From Streptomyces rimosus (GTDB taxonomy: Bacteria; Actinomycetota; Actinomycetes; Streptomycetales; Streptomycetaceae), in assembly GCF_008704655.1 (NCBI RefSeq), contig NZ_CP023688.1, positions 7,253,501-7,317,500 of the forward strand: a DNA stretch of 64,000 bases, in the 5' to 3' direction. Below the pieces are notes generated by a model. The model saw only the letters and a program-made list of their open reading frames with translations. It was not told the DNA's origin and ran no database searches. Position 1 is the first letter of the stretch, and every line of letters begins with the position of its first letter. A program made the position numbers and the translations under genes. Shown one piece after another: positions 9,465 to 17,247 of this stretch.

Positions 9465-9498
9465 GGGCGGCCGGACCCGTGCGCGGAGTCCGGCGCCC
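9465..9498. terminator. Bidirectional hairpin between convergent genes
   Basis: GGGCGGCCGGAC (9465-9476) pairs with GTCCGGCGCCC (9488-9498) with one bulged G. It lies between the stop codons of the hypothetical gene (+) and the VOC gene (-) and can serve both. Confidence 0.5.
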
Positions 9499-9503
9499 GT
9501 CCC

Positions 9504-9920
9504 TCAGCTCTGCGGCAGCGCCGGCGCGTACGTCCCGAAGGTCCAGAGGTTGCCCTCCAGATCGCGGGCCGTGTACTCACGGGAGCCGTAGTCCTGGTCC
9601 GTGAGCGGCAGGACTATCTCCGCCCCGGCCCGCTCGGCCCGCCGGTGATGCGCGTCCGGGTCCGTGACGGTCGTGTACACGCCGATCGGGCCGCTGTCGC
9701 CCAGCGCTTCTTCGTACGGCCCGCCGCTGCCCTTCGTGCCCAGCATCACCACGCCGTTCCCGAAGCACAGCTCGGCGTGCAGGACCGTGCCGTCCTCGCT
9801 CTCGTACAGCGCGGTCTGCCGGAAGCCGAAGGCTTCCGTGAGCTGCTTGATCGCCGCCTTCGCGTCGCGGTAGCGCAGCGCCGGACAGAATGTGGGCGTC
9901 CCCGCCGCCACCTCGGTCAT
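9504..9920 (-). CDS. VOC (glyoxalase/bleomycin-resistance fold) family protein
   Basis: A 138-residue vicinal-oxygen-chelate fold protein. It has the usual start (PALRYRDAKAAIKQLTEAFGF), a central VVMLGTKGSGG strand, and the C-terminal YTARDLEGNLWTFGTY element characteristic of the PhnB-like and YycE-like VOC groups. No substrate can be assigned: such proteins may be lyases, antibiotic-binding proteins or have no catalysis. ATG 9920 is preferred over GTG 9929 because the GGGAAGG site is 8 nt from the ATG but abuts the GTG. The gene has its own transcript. Confidence 0.85.
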   Translation of the reverse strand: MTEVAAGTPTFCPALRYRDAKAAIKQLTEAFGFRQTALYESEDGTVLHAELCFGNGVVMLGTKGSGGPYEEALGDSGPIGVYTTVTDPDAHHRRAERAGAEIVLPLTDQDYGSREYTARDLEGNLWTFGTYAPALPQS

Positions 9921-10085
9921 GACGATCACCTTCCCTGCCTGTGATCAGACTCCGCGGACCTCGCTCTGAGACCCACATCACAGTCTGGCACCGGGGTCTG
10001 ACAACGCCCTCCGAACGCCCCCCGACCAGCGACGACCGGCAGGATGACCGGCGCGACGACCAGCGGAGCGGGCGCGTGCAGCGGC

Positions 10086-10976
10086 TCAGCGGAACGTGTC
10101 GCAGCGCGCCATGTTCCCCGTACGGAACCCGGTCGAGAACCACTGCTGCCGCTGCGCCGAGGACCCGTGCGTCCAGCTCTCCGGCGTGACCCGGCCCTGG
10201 AAGCGCTCCTGGATGCGGTCGTCGCCGACCGCGGCCGCCGCGTCGAGGCCGTCGCGTACGTCCGCCTCGGTGAGGCTGGTGATCAGGGGCCGGCCGGTGG
10301 ACTCCTGCGGCGTATCGGTCGCGTGCCGGGCCCACACCCCCGCGTAGCAGTCGGCCTGGAGCTCGACCTTGACCGAGCCGCTGTCCGCGCCCGGCCGGCC
10401 GCCCTGCGAGCGGCTCAGCGTGCCCGTCAGGTTCTGGACGTGATGGCCGTATTCGTGCGCCACGACGTACGCCTGCGCGAACGGCCCGCCACTGGAGCCG
10501 AACTTCGTGCGCAGTTCCCGGAAGAAGTCCAGGTCCAGATAGACCTTGCGGTCGCCGGGGCAGTAGAACGGCCCGACCGCCGAGGTCGCGGACCCGCACG
10601 CGGTGTCCGCGCGGCCGGTGAACAGGACCGTCGGCGCCCGCTCGTACGCGGCGCCGCGCCGCCGGAACTCCTGCTGCCAGAAGGACTGCGCGCTGTTGAC
10701 GACGGCCACCGTCCGGCAGTCCTCGCGGCTGTTGGCGTCCTGCCCGGTCCGGCACCGCTCCTGGACCCGCTCGGCCGGGGAGGCGTTGGGCTCCGGCGAC
10801 TGATCGGTGTCCGTCAGTCCCAGCTCGTTCGGCCCGATGCCGAAGAACAGCCCGGCCACCAGTGCGATCAGGCCCGCCAGCCCGCCGCCGAGGGTGGCCC
10901 GCCCGCCGGGCAGCCGGCTGCCGCGCCGGTCCTGGACCTGCGAGGTGTCCAGCCCGGCGTCGTCGTCGAACTGCAT
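10086..10976 (-). CDS. Membrane-anchored neutral zinc metallopeptidase (YpfJ family)
   Basis: A zinc protease of the neutral zinc metallopeptidase family. Of 296 residues, about 1-30 are cytoplasmic and hydrophilic, a transmembrane helix covers about 33-50 (LAGLIALVAGLFFGIG), and the rest is extracytoplasmic. The catalytic helix carries HEYGHH and the third ligand follows in ELQADCYAGVWA. Four or more cysteines (ERC, EDC, ACG, YCPGD) may form disulphides outside the cell. ATG 10976 is preceded by GGAGGG. It is divergent from the ABC-F leader region. Substrates of this family are unknown. Confidence 0.9.
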   Translation of the reverse strand: MQFDDDAGLDTSQVQDRRGSRLPGGRATLGGGLAGLIALVAGLFFGIGPNELGLTDTDQSPEPNASPAERVQERCRTGQDANSREDCRTVAVVNSAQSFWQQEFRRRGAAYERAPTVLFTGRADTACGSATSAVGPFYCPGDRKVYLDLDFFRELRTKFGSSGGPFAQAYVVAHEYGHHVQNLTGTLSRSQGGRPGADSGSVKVELQADCYAGVWARHATDTPQESTGRPLITSLTEADVRDGLDAAAAVGDDRIQERFQGRVTPESWTHGSSAQRQQWFSTGFRTGNMARCDTFR

Positions 10977-11198
10977 GGCCGTACCGCCCTCCGCCGCCCG
11001 GCCCCGTTCCGGCTCGTCTCCGTGGGGATCACACCGTCTGTGCCCCATCCAGCCGCGCCCACCCGCCCATCGCGACCCCGGACGGCCGAACGGGCGAGCG
11101 GAGAGGAGGGAGAACAGCGGGGGCGAGAGCGGACGCGCACGGTCCGCCTCTCATCCCGCCGCACCGACGGCCCGGAAAAACTGGTTGCACGTCACCGT

Positions 11199-11211
11199 TA
11201 GACTGGTCCGT
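11199..11211 (+). promoter_or_regulatory. -10 box of a leaderless leader-peptide transcript
   Basis: TAGACT at 11199-11204 is followed by 7 nt and then ATG 11212. A TANNNT box 6-8 nt before a start codon is the arrangement of actinobacterial leaderless mRNAs, where transcription begins at the A of the ATG. No Shine-Dalgarno sequence precedes the ATG, which supports the reading. Confidence 0.6.
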
Positions 11212-11235
11212 ATGGCAATTCTCCTCGCGCATTAG
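11212..11235 (+). CDS. Putative leader peptide MAILLAH upstream of the ABC-F gene
   Basis: ATG GCA ATT CTC CTC GCG CAT TAG encodes a 7-residue peptide and ends 124 nt before the ABC-F start. ATT and CTC runs are not favoured in this genome. Two GC hairpins follow: 11236-11241 with 11248-11253, and 11267-11272 with 11283-11288. Promoter, short ORF and hairpins together resemble ribosome-mediated attenuators that control some antibiotic-resistance ABC-F genes, where a stalled ribosome on the leader opens the gene. No peptide has been shown here; the call rests on arrangement alone. Confidence 0.5.
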   Translation: MAILLAH

Positions 11236-11359
11236 ACGGCGTCGGCGCGCCGTTCAGGCCGCCCGTCCGCACCGGCCCTGCCGTGCGGGGCGCGCGCCGC
11301 CGCGCGGCTGTGATCATCCCCGTCCCTTCCGCTGTCCTCACTGCCCTGGAGTCTTACCC

Positions 11360-12958
11360 GTGATCACCGCCTCCGGCCTGGAGCTGCGCGCCGGCGCCCG
11401 TGTCCTGATCGAGTCCGCTTCGTTCCGTATCGCCAAGGGCGACCGGATCGGTCTGGTCGGCCGCAACGGCGCGGGCAAGACGACCCTCACCAAGGTCCTG
11501 GCGGGCGAGGGCATGCCCGCGGCCGGCACGGTCACCCGCTCCGGCGACGTCGGCTACCTGCCGCAGGACCCGCGCACCGGCGACCTGGACGTGCTCGCCC
11601 GCGACCGCATCCTCTCCGCGCGCGGCCTGGACACCGTCCTGCGCAAGATGCGCGAGAACGAGGACCGGATGTCCAACGGCAAGGGCGCCACCCGCGAGAA
11701 GGCGATGAAGAAGTACGAGCGCCTGGAGACGGAGTTCCTGACCAAGGGCGGGTACGCGGCCGAGGCGGAGGCCGCGACCATCGCCGCCAGCCTGGGCCTG
11801 CCGGACCGCATCCTCGGCCAGCCCCTGCACACGCTCTCCGGCGGTCAGCGGCGCCGCGTCGAGCTGGCCCGCATCCTCTTCTCGGACGCCGACACGCTGC
11901 TCCTGGACGAGCCCACCAACCACCTCGACGCCGACTCGATCGCCTGGCTGCGCGACTACCTGAAGACGTACCGCGGCGGCTTCATCGTGATCTCCCACGA
12001 CGTCGACCTGGTCGAGACCGTGGTCAACAAGGTCTTCTACCTGGACGCCAACCGGTCGCAGATCGACATCTACAACATGGGCTGGAAGCTGTACCAGCAG
12101 CAGCGCGAGGCCGACGAGAAGCGCCGCAAGCGCGAGCGCGCCAACGCCGAGAAGAAGGCCGCCGCGCTGCACTCGCAGGCCGACAAGATGCGCGCGAAGG
12201 CCACCAAGACCGTCGCCGCGCAGAACATGGCCCGGCGCGCGGACAAGCTGCTGGCCGGCCTGGAGGAGGTGCGCGCCTCCGACAAGGTCGCCAAGCTGCG
12301 CTTCCCGGACCCCGCGCCGTGCGGCAAGACCCCGCTGATGGCCGAGGGCCTGTCCAAGTCGTACGGCTCGCTGGAGATCTTCACCGATGTCGACCTGGCC
12401 ATCGACAAGGGCTCCCGGGTCGTCATCCTCGGCCTGAACGGCGCGGGCAAGACGACGCTGCTGCGGCTGCTGGCGGGCGTGGAGAAGCCGGACACCGGCG
12501 AGGTGCGTCCCGGGCACGGCCTGAAGCTGGGCTACTACGCGCAGGAGCACGAGACGCTGGACCCGGACCGCACCGTCCTGGAGAACATGCGCTCGGCCGC
12601 GCCGGACATGGACCTGGTCGACATCCGCAAGACGCTCGGCTCCTTCCTCTTCTCCGGCGACGACGTCGACAAGCCCGCCGGTGTGCTCTCCGGCGGCGAG
12701 AAGACCCGGCTGGCGCTGGCCACCCTGGTCGTCTCCTCCGCCAACGTGCTGCTCCTGGACGAGCCGACGAACAACCTCGACCCGGCCAGCCGCGAGGAGA
12801 TCCTCGGCGCGCTGCACACCTTCACCGGCGCCGTGGTGCTGGTCTCCCACGATGAGGGCGCGGTGGACGCCCTCCAGCCGGAGCGCATCATTCTGCTCCC
12901 GGACGGCGTCGAGGACCTGTGGGGCCAGGACTACGCGGACCTGGTCGCGCTGGCCTGA
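11360..12958 (+). CDS. ABC-F family ATPase (ribosome-associated)
   Basis: ABC-F proteins lack membrane domains and act on the ribosome as translation or antibiotic-protection factors. The 532 residues contain two nucleotide-binding domains: the first with GRNGAGKT at 34-41, LSGGQRRR and LLLDEPTNHLD; the second with GLNGAGKT, LSGGEKTR and LLLDEPTNNLD. Between them lies a long Lys/Arg/Ala/Glu helical hairpin (KLYQQQREADEKRRKRERAN onward), the P-site tRNA interaction motif. GTG 11360 is supported by the first strand MITASGLELRAG. The upstream leader suggests induction by translation stress. Which antibiotic, if any, cannot be read from sequence. Confidence 0.93.
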   Translation: MITASGLELRAGARVLIESASFRIAKGDRIGLVGRNGAGKTTLTKVLAGEGMPAAGTVTRSGDVGYLPQDPRTGDLDVLARDRILSARGLDTVLRKMRENEDRMSNGKGATREKAMKKYERLETEFLTKGGYAAEAEAATIAASLGLPDRILGQPLHTLSGGQRRRVELARILFSDADTLLLDEPTNHLDADSIAWLRDYLKTYRGGFIVISHDVDLVETVVNKVFYLDANRSQIDIYNMGWKLYQQQREADEKRRKRERANAEKKAAALHSQADKMRAKATKTVAAQNMARRADKLLAGLEEVRASDKVAKLRFPDPAPCGKTPLMAEGLSKSYGSLEIFTDVDLAIDKGSRVVILGLNGAGKTTLLRLLAGVEKPDTGEVRPGHGLKLGYYAQEHETLDPDRTVLENMRSAAPDMDLVDIRKTLGSFLFSGDDVDKPAGVLSGGEKTRLALATLVVSSANVLLLDEPTNNLDPASREEILGALHTFTGAVVLVSHDEGAVDALQPERIILLPDGVEDLWGQDYADLVALA

Positions 12959-13325
12959 GCCTGCGGTGGTCCCGGGCCCGGCGGCGCCCGGCGGTGAGCG
13001 GGATCAAGGACGTCTGGATCATTCGGCCGAGGGGTGATCCATCATCTGAGTGAGAACGGCTCGTACATCGGCGAGCCTCCCTGTGACGGCCGGGCCCGCT
13101 GGGCCCGGCCGTCATCATGTCGTACCAGCCCCCTCTGACCTGCTCGTTCGCCGGAAATTCGGCGGTCCGACCGCTTGAATTCCGAGCGGAACCCCTTGTT
13201 CCAAAGGTCAATACGGCGCCTCAAGCGCCAAACGATGTGCAGCGGACCTTGCTGAATGGGTGGCCAGGAAGGCCGGGAGGGGTGATCATGAGAGTCCAGA
13301 GCGCACTTCCCACGAGGAGGCACGG
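12959..13325 (+). other. 367-bp region between the ABC-F gene and gbn
   Basis: It holds the ABC-F terminator (13084-13114), the gbn promoter region and four GATC sites (13002, 13017, 13036, 13284). I see no coding frame with normal third-position bias. Confidence 0.6.
13084..13114. terminator. Strong hairpin terminator
   Basis: A perfect 14-bp stem (13084-13097 with 13101-13114) with a 3-nt loop, 125 nt after the ABC-F stop codon. Confidence 0.8.
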
Positions 13326-13547
13326 GTGGCCGAGACTCTGAAGAAGGGCAGCCGGGTGACCGGCGCCGCGCGCGAGAAGCTCGCGGCAGACCTGAAGAAG
13401 AAGTACGACTCCGGAGCGAGCATCCGGGCGCTGGCCGAAGAGACCGGTCGCTCCTACGGGTTCGTGCACCGGATGCTCAGCGAATCCGGTGTGACCCTGC
13501 GTGGTCGTGGCGGAGCCACCAGGGGCAAGAAGGCCACCTCGGCCTGA
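13326..13547 (+). CDS. gbn: Small HTH nucleoid-associated protein Gbn (SCO1839-like)
   Basis: A 73-residue basic helix-turn-helix protein. The HTH spans about residues 22-55 (KKYDSGASIRALAEETGRSY, then FVHRMLSESGV) and the tail is basic (GRGGATRGKKATSA). Length, sequence and neighbours match S. coelicolor SCO1839, reported as the GATC-binding nucleoid-associated protein Gbn that affects development. GTG 13326 has a GGAGG site 7 nt upstream. GATC sites cluster upstream and could allow autoregulation (inference). It is monocistronic, closed by a hairpin at 13577. Confidence 0.9.
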   Translation: MAETLKKGSRVTGAAREKLAADLKKKYDSGASIRALAEETGRSYGFVHRMLSESGVTLRGRGGATRGKKATSA

Positions 13548-13576
13548 CCGAGGCGGTCACTCCGGGAGCCACGGTG

Positions 13577-13608
13577 CCACCCGGTCGGTCGAGCAGGCGA
13601 CCGGGTGG
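13577..13608. terminator. Hairpin terminator after gbn
   Basis: A perfect 11-bp stem, CCACCCGGTCG (13577-13587) with 13598-13608, and a 10-nt loop. It sits 30 nt after the gbn stop. Confidence 0.8.
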
Positions 13609-13663
13609 TTACTGTTCAGTCACTTAGGCACGCAAGTGCGGTCGGCTGACTCGGAGGCGCCCC

Positions 13664-14443
13664 ATGACTCTGCTCGACAAGGACGGTGTGCGGCTCACCG
13701 TGGACGACATGATCGCCACGGTGACCCTCGCCGGACCGGCCAAGCGCAACGCACAGTCGCCCGCCATGTGGCGGGCGCTGGCCGAGGCCGGATCACTGCT
13801 GCCGGGCACCGTCCGGATCGTGGTGCTGCGCGGTGAGGGCAAGTCCTTCTCCGCCGGACTGGACCGGCAGGCGTTCACGCCCGAAGGCTTCGACGGCGAG
13901 CCGTCGTTCCTGGACCTGGCGCGCGGTACGGACAGTGAACTGGACGCCACGATCGCCGAGTACCAGGAAGCGTTCACCTGGTGGCGGCGTACCGACCTGG
14001 TGTCGATAGCCGCTGTCCAGGGCCATGCGATCGGTGCGGGCTTCCAGCTCGCGCTCGCCTGCGACCTGCGGGTGTGCGCCGACGACGCGCAGTTCGCGAT
14101 GCGCGAGACCAGCCTGGGGCTGGTGCCGGACCTGACCGGCACCCACCCCCTGGTCTCGCTCGTCGGTTACGCCCGCGCGCTGGAGATCTGCGCCACGGGC
14201 CGCTTCGTGCACGCCGACGAGGCCGAGCGCATCGGCCTGGCCAACCTCGTCGTACCCGGCGCCGACCTGGAGAGCGCCGTCGCGGACCTGGCGGCGGCCC
14301 TCGTCGCCGCGCCCCGGGACGCCGTCATCGAGACCAAGGCCCTGCTGGCGGGCGCCGTTTCCCGTACGTACGAGGAGCAGCGCGCCGCCGAACGGGCCGC
14401 GCAGGCACGCCGGCTGCGGGATCTGGCGGGGCTGGGCGAGTAA
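13664..14443 (+). CDS. Enoyl-CoA hydratase/isomerase family protein
   Basis: A crotonase-fold enzyme of 259 residues, probably acting on an acyl-CoA in the cytoplasm. The oxyanion-hole segments are FSAGLDRQAF and GHAIGAGFQLALACDLR; a glutamate lies in RETSLGLVPDLTG at the usual catalytic region. The first loop GDGxG of dehydratases is not obvious, so hydratase, isomerase or another crotonase activity are all possible. ATG 13664 follows the gbn terminator. It is convergent with the next gene, with only 32 nt between stop codons. Confidence 0.88.
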   Translation: MTLLDKDGVRLTVDDMIATVTLAGPAKRNAQSPAMWRALAEAGSLLPGTVRIVVLRGEGKSFSAGLDRQAFTPEGFDGEPSFLDLARGTDSELDATIAEYQEAFTWWRRTDLVSIAAVQGHAIGAGFQLALACDLRVCADDAQFAMRETSLGLVPDLTGTHPLVSLVGYARALEICATGRFVHADEAERIGLANLVVPGADLESAVADLAAALVAAPRDAVIETKALLAGAVSRTYEEQRAAERAAQARRLRDLAGLGE

Positions 14444-14475
14444 CCGCCTCAACCGCGTCAACCCCGTCGCGACGC

Positions 14476-15210
14476 TCAGGAGGCGGCGGGCGGTTCGAGG
14501 GCGGCGACGAGCACCGCGACGGTGGGCCGCTCTTCGCCCGCCGCCGTGGCGACCGCGCCGCGCACCGCCCGCGCCACGTCCAGCGCCCGCCGGTCCGCCG
14601 CGACGGCCAGCTGCACCAGTACGTGCCCGTCCTCGTGCCGCACCGGCCGGGATAGCGCGCCCAGCGCCGGTACGAGCCGGACGACGCCCGGCACTCGTAG
14701 CACAGCCGTCTCCAGGGGATCGGCGCTCTCGGCCGTGGCTCCGGCCCGGCCCGGTGCCGTACGGGCGGCCTCCGGCCCGCCGCCCCCGCCGGCCGCGTCG
14801 TCCCCGCCTTCGTCCTCATCGAGCAGATCGGTGGCCCGCAGGTCGACGGCCGACACTTCCAAGCCAAGCCGTTCGGCGCAGCACGTCAGCAGCGCCTCCC
14901 GCAGCAGGCCGGCGGAGGCCGGGACCGGACGGCCCGCCGTGGCCGCGAAGTCCGCCTCGATCCGCAGCGGCCCCGGCGGCAGCGCGCTCGGCGGCGCCGG
15001 AACCGACGGTTCCGGCGCGGCGTCGGGCGCCGCCAAGGACAGCCGTACCGTACCGACACGGAGTCCGGGCAGCGCGTCACCGGCCTCCCGCAGCACACCG
15101 GCGGCGGGCCGCTCGGCGACCCACGCGCCGTCCGCCGGGCCGCCGAGCGGCAGCAGCCGTCCCAGCCCGAGCTGCTGCCGTACCGCCGTCACCAACTGGT
15201 CACCGGCCAC
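14476..15210 (-). CDS. Hypothetical protein with Asp23-like segments, divergent to the Asp23 operon
   Basis: A 244-residue Ala-rich soluble protein, GTG 15210 with an AGAGG site. Two regions resemble a degenerate Asp23/Gls24 domain: about 45-120 (LPGLRVGTVRLSL and a later ERLGLEVSAVDLRATDLL) and about 165-240 (VLRVPGVVRLVP, then VQLAVAADRRALDVARAVRG). A Gly/Asp/Glu linker at about 125-160 separates them. Some databases give this Streptomyces family an uninformative viral name, which I would not trust. Position opposite the Asp23 operon supports a shared role; the domain reading is by eye. Confidence 0.75.
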   Translation of the reverse strand: MAGDQLVTAVRQQLGLGRLLPLGGPADGAWVAERPAAGVLREAGDALPGLRVGTVRLSLAAPDAAPEPSVPAPPSALPPGPLRIEADFAATAGRPVPASAGLLREALLTCCAERLGLEVSAVDLRATDLLDEDEGGDDAAGGGGGPEAARTAPGRAGATAESADPLETAVLRVPGVVRLVPALGALSRPVRHEDGHVLVQLAVAADRRALDVARAVRGAVATAAGEERPTVAVLVAALEPPAAS

Positions 15211-15402
15211 CGGTCGTCACCTCTTTCCCGAACCGTGCCTCCACCTTGCCGCACACCGGCCGGTGCGGCAGGACCGCGTACGCGAATGGCCGCATCCGTT
15301 GCACCCGCCTGCCGCATCCCCGGAGCAGCCGCGGGGAAACGGACTTACTGTAAGAAACGGAGCGGCTCAGAGCTCCGCCCCTCCGGAAAGGGACGATCGG
15401 CG

Positions 15403-15885
15403 ATGACCGAGAGCGCACAAGGTAACCGGCCCGAGCCGCGGACCGGAGACTCGCAGGGCAAGACGCTGGGGGCCAAGCGGGGCGGCGGTGACCCCGCGAC
15501 CCGCGGACGCACCACCATCGCGGACGGCGTCGTGGAGAAGATCGCCGGGATGGCCGCCCGGGACGTGGTGGGCGTACACGCCATGGGCAGCGGCTTCGCC
15601 CGCACCCTCGGCGCGGTGCGCGACCGGGTGCCCGGCGGCAGCAAGTCGGTGACCCGTGGCGTCAAGGCCGAGGTCGGCGAGGTGCAGACCGCGCTCGACC
15701 TGGAGATCGTCGTCGAGTACGGCGTCTCCATCGCGGACCTCGCCAGGGCCGTACGGGAGAACGTCATCTCCGCCGTCGAGCGGATGACGGGCCTGGAGGT
15801 CGTCGAGGTCAACATCGCGGTGAGCGATGTGAAACTGCCCGACGACGAGGAGGACGAGGGCGAGGAGGAGCCGCGGCTCCAGTAG
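15403..15885 (+). CDS. Asp23/Gls24 family envelope stress protein
   Basis: A 160-residue Asp23 (DUF322) family protein, thought to sit beneath the membrane through the anchor AmaP and respond to cell-envelope stress. The N-terminal 35 residues are polar; the domain starts at TTIADGVVEKIAGMAARDVVGV and ends with the conserved TGLEVVEVNIAVSDV near residues 128-145; the C terminus is highly acidic. ATG 15403 lies 9 nt after AAAGGGA. It opens a five-gene operon: Asp23, small membrane protein, second Asp23, DUF6286-type, AmaP. Confidence 0.92.
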   Translation: MTESAQGNRPEPRTGDSQGKTLGAKRGGGDPATRGRTTIADGVVEKIAGMAARDVVGVHAMGSGFARTLGAVRDRVPGGSKSVTRGVKAEVGEVQTALDLEIVVEYGVSIADLARAVRENVISAVERMTGLEVVEVNIAVSDVKLPDDEEDEGEEEPRLQ

Positions 15886-15968
15886 AGCGGGGGCCAGTTT
15901 CCAGACAGGTGCGCCGGGGCTTCGCTCCGCAGGGCCCGGCCGGGGTGGTAGCGAAGGGAAGCGCGTAG

Positions 15969-16166
15969 ATGAACATGGCCGTGGCCGGTCTGTTGGCCGG
16001 AATGGCGCTGGGCTTCGCCGGATACTTCGGCGGCTTCGGGGCCTTCGTCCTGGTGGCGGCGCTGGGCGCCATCGGGTTCATCGTCGGGAGGTTCGTGGAC
16101 GGCGATCTGGAGCCGGGAGAGTTCTTCCGTACGCGTACGGGCGACCGCGACGACCGGCGGAGGTGA
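15969..16166 (+). CDS. Small two-helix membrane protein of the Asp23 cluster (DUF2273-like)
   Basis: This 65-residue protein is Gly/Ala/Phe-rich with two hydrophobic helices at about residues 3-20 and 24-43, and a charged tail (FRTRTGDRDDRRR). Small proteins of this build (DUF2273) accompany Asp23 and AmaP in Gram-positive bacteria and are thought to help anchor the complex. ATG 15969 follows AAGGGAAG. The next Asp23 gene starts 6 nt after its stop codon, so they are co-translated. Confidence 0.85.
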   Translation: MNMAVAGLLAGMALGFAGYFGGFGAFVLVAALGAIGFIVGRFVDGDLEPGEFFRTRTGDRDDRRR

Positions 16167-16172
16167 CGCCCG

Positions 16173-16580
16173 GTGGCGACCGTGTCCCCCACGGCCGCGG
16201 CACCCGGCGCCGCCCACCCGGTCGATGTACCGGCCGGTGAACGGGGCGCCACGCGGGTCGCGGACCGGGTCGTGGCCAAGATCGCCGCGCAGGCCGCGCG
16301 CGAGGCCCTGCGCGACGCCTCCACCGTCCGCAGCGACGCACACGCCTCGGTGTCGGTACGCCGCCGCGAAGGGCGCCAGGACTTCGGCGAGGCGCGGGTG
16401 CGGGTGGCCGTGGAACTGGGCTATCCGTCCGACATCGGCGCCCAGTGCGGCGCGGTGCGCCGTCAGGTGACGCAGCGGGTGCGCGAGCTGGCCGGGATGT
16501 CGGTGCCCGAGGTCGCGGTGCAGGTCGAACGGCTGCATGCGCCCCAGCTGGAGCGCAGCGGCCGGGGGAGGGTGCGATGA
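16173..16580 (+). CDS. Second Asp23/Gls24 family protein
   Basis: 135 residues, GTG 16173 with a strong GGAGGTGA site. The Asp23 domain runs from about residue 27 (ATRVADRVVAKIAAQAAREA) through RVAVELGYPSDI to MSVPEVAVQVERL near the end. It is shorter than the first Asp23 protein, lacks its acidic tail and ends basic. The stop codon overlaps the ATG of the next gene (ATGA), so translation is coupled. Confidence 0.9.
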   Translation: MATVSPTAAAPGAAHPVDVPAGERGATRVADRVVAKIAAQAAREALRDASTVRSDAHASVSVRRREGRQDFGEARVRVAVELGYPSDIGAQCGAVRRQVTQRVRELAGMSVPEVAVQVERLHAPQLERSGRGRVR

Positions 16581-17239
16581 ACGACGACGATCCCACCCGG
16601 CGGTTGCCCACCCTGGACAAGTCGGGGAGCGCCACGGCCGGGCCGTCGGATGCCGAACGGCCCCCGCGCGAGGAGCGCGAGGAATCCGGCGTCGGGGGCC
16701 GGGCCCGGCGCTTCTGGGCGGCCCGCCGGGTGCCGGCCGCGCTGGTCGCGCTCGTGGTGCTGGGCGCCGCGGGCCTGCTGCTGTACGACGTGGCCGCGGT
16801 ACGCGCCGACCGGCCCGCGATGGCCTGGCGCAAGCGCCTCGCCGAAGAGCTGGCGACGCGCCACCTGGACGATGTGTGGGTCCTCGCGGGCGCCGCCGTG
16901 GCCGTGGCCCTCGGCCTGTGGCTGCTGCTGCTCGCGCTGACACCCGGCCTGCGTGCCGTGCTGCCCATGCGGCGTTCCACACCGGACGTACGCAGCGGCC
17001 TGGACCGCGCGGCGGCGGCGCTGGTCCTGCGCGACCGGGCCATGGAGGTGCCGGGCGTGCAGTCCGTACGGGTCGCCGTCGGCCGCCGCAAGGCCAAGGC
17101 GCGCGCGGTATCGCACTTCCGCGAACTGGACGAGGTACGGGGCGACCTGGACACGGCGCTCGGCGACGGACTGCGGCAGCTGGGGCTCGCCCGGCGGCTC
17201 GCACTGTCCGTACGGGTGCGCCGGTCCGCTAAGAGGTGA
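16577..17239 (+). CDS. DUF6286-type membrane protein of the Asp23 cluster
   Basis: A 220-residue protein with a polar N terminus, a transmembrane helix at about 52-70, a second at about 100-123, and a C-terminal soluble domain of about 85 residues. That domain contains ALVLRDRAMEVPGVQSVRV and a terminal strand LALSVRVRRS, which echo the Asp23/AmaP beta-alpha pattern. It has therefore the same plan as AmaP next door and may be a paralogous anchor. ATG 16577 overlaps the upstream stop; AmaP follows with overlap or a few bases. Confidence 0.85.
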   Translation: MNDDDPTRRLPTLDKSGSATAGPSDAERPPREEREESGVGGRARRFWAARRVPAALVALVVLGAAGLLLYDVAAVRADRPAMAWRKRLAEELATRHLDDVWVLAGAAVAVALGLWLLLLALTPGLRAVLPMRRSTPDVRSGLDRAAAALVLRDRAMEVPGVQSVRVAVGRRKAKARAVSHFRELDEVRGDLDTALGDGLRQLGLARRLALSVRVRRSAKR

Positions 17240-17247
17240 GTACGGCG

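Larger units (their letters stand above)
10977..11359. other. 383-bp intergenic region holding the ABC-F leader
   Basis: Between the divergent zinc protease and the ABC-F gene. The first 220 bp hold no feature I can name. From 11199 on come a -10 box, a 7-codon ORF and two GC hairpins described separately. Confidence 0.6.
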
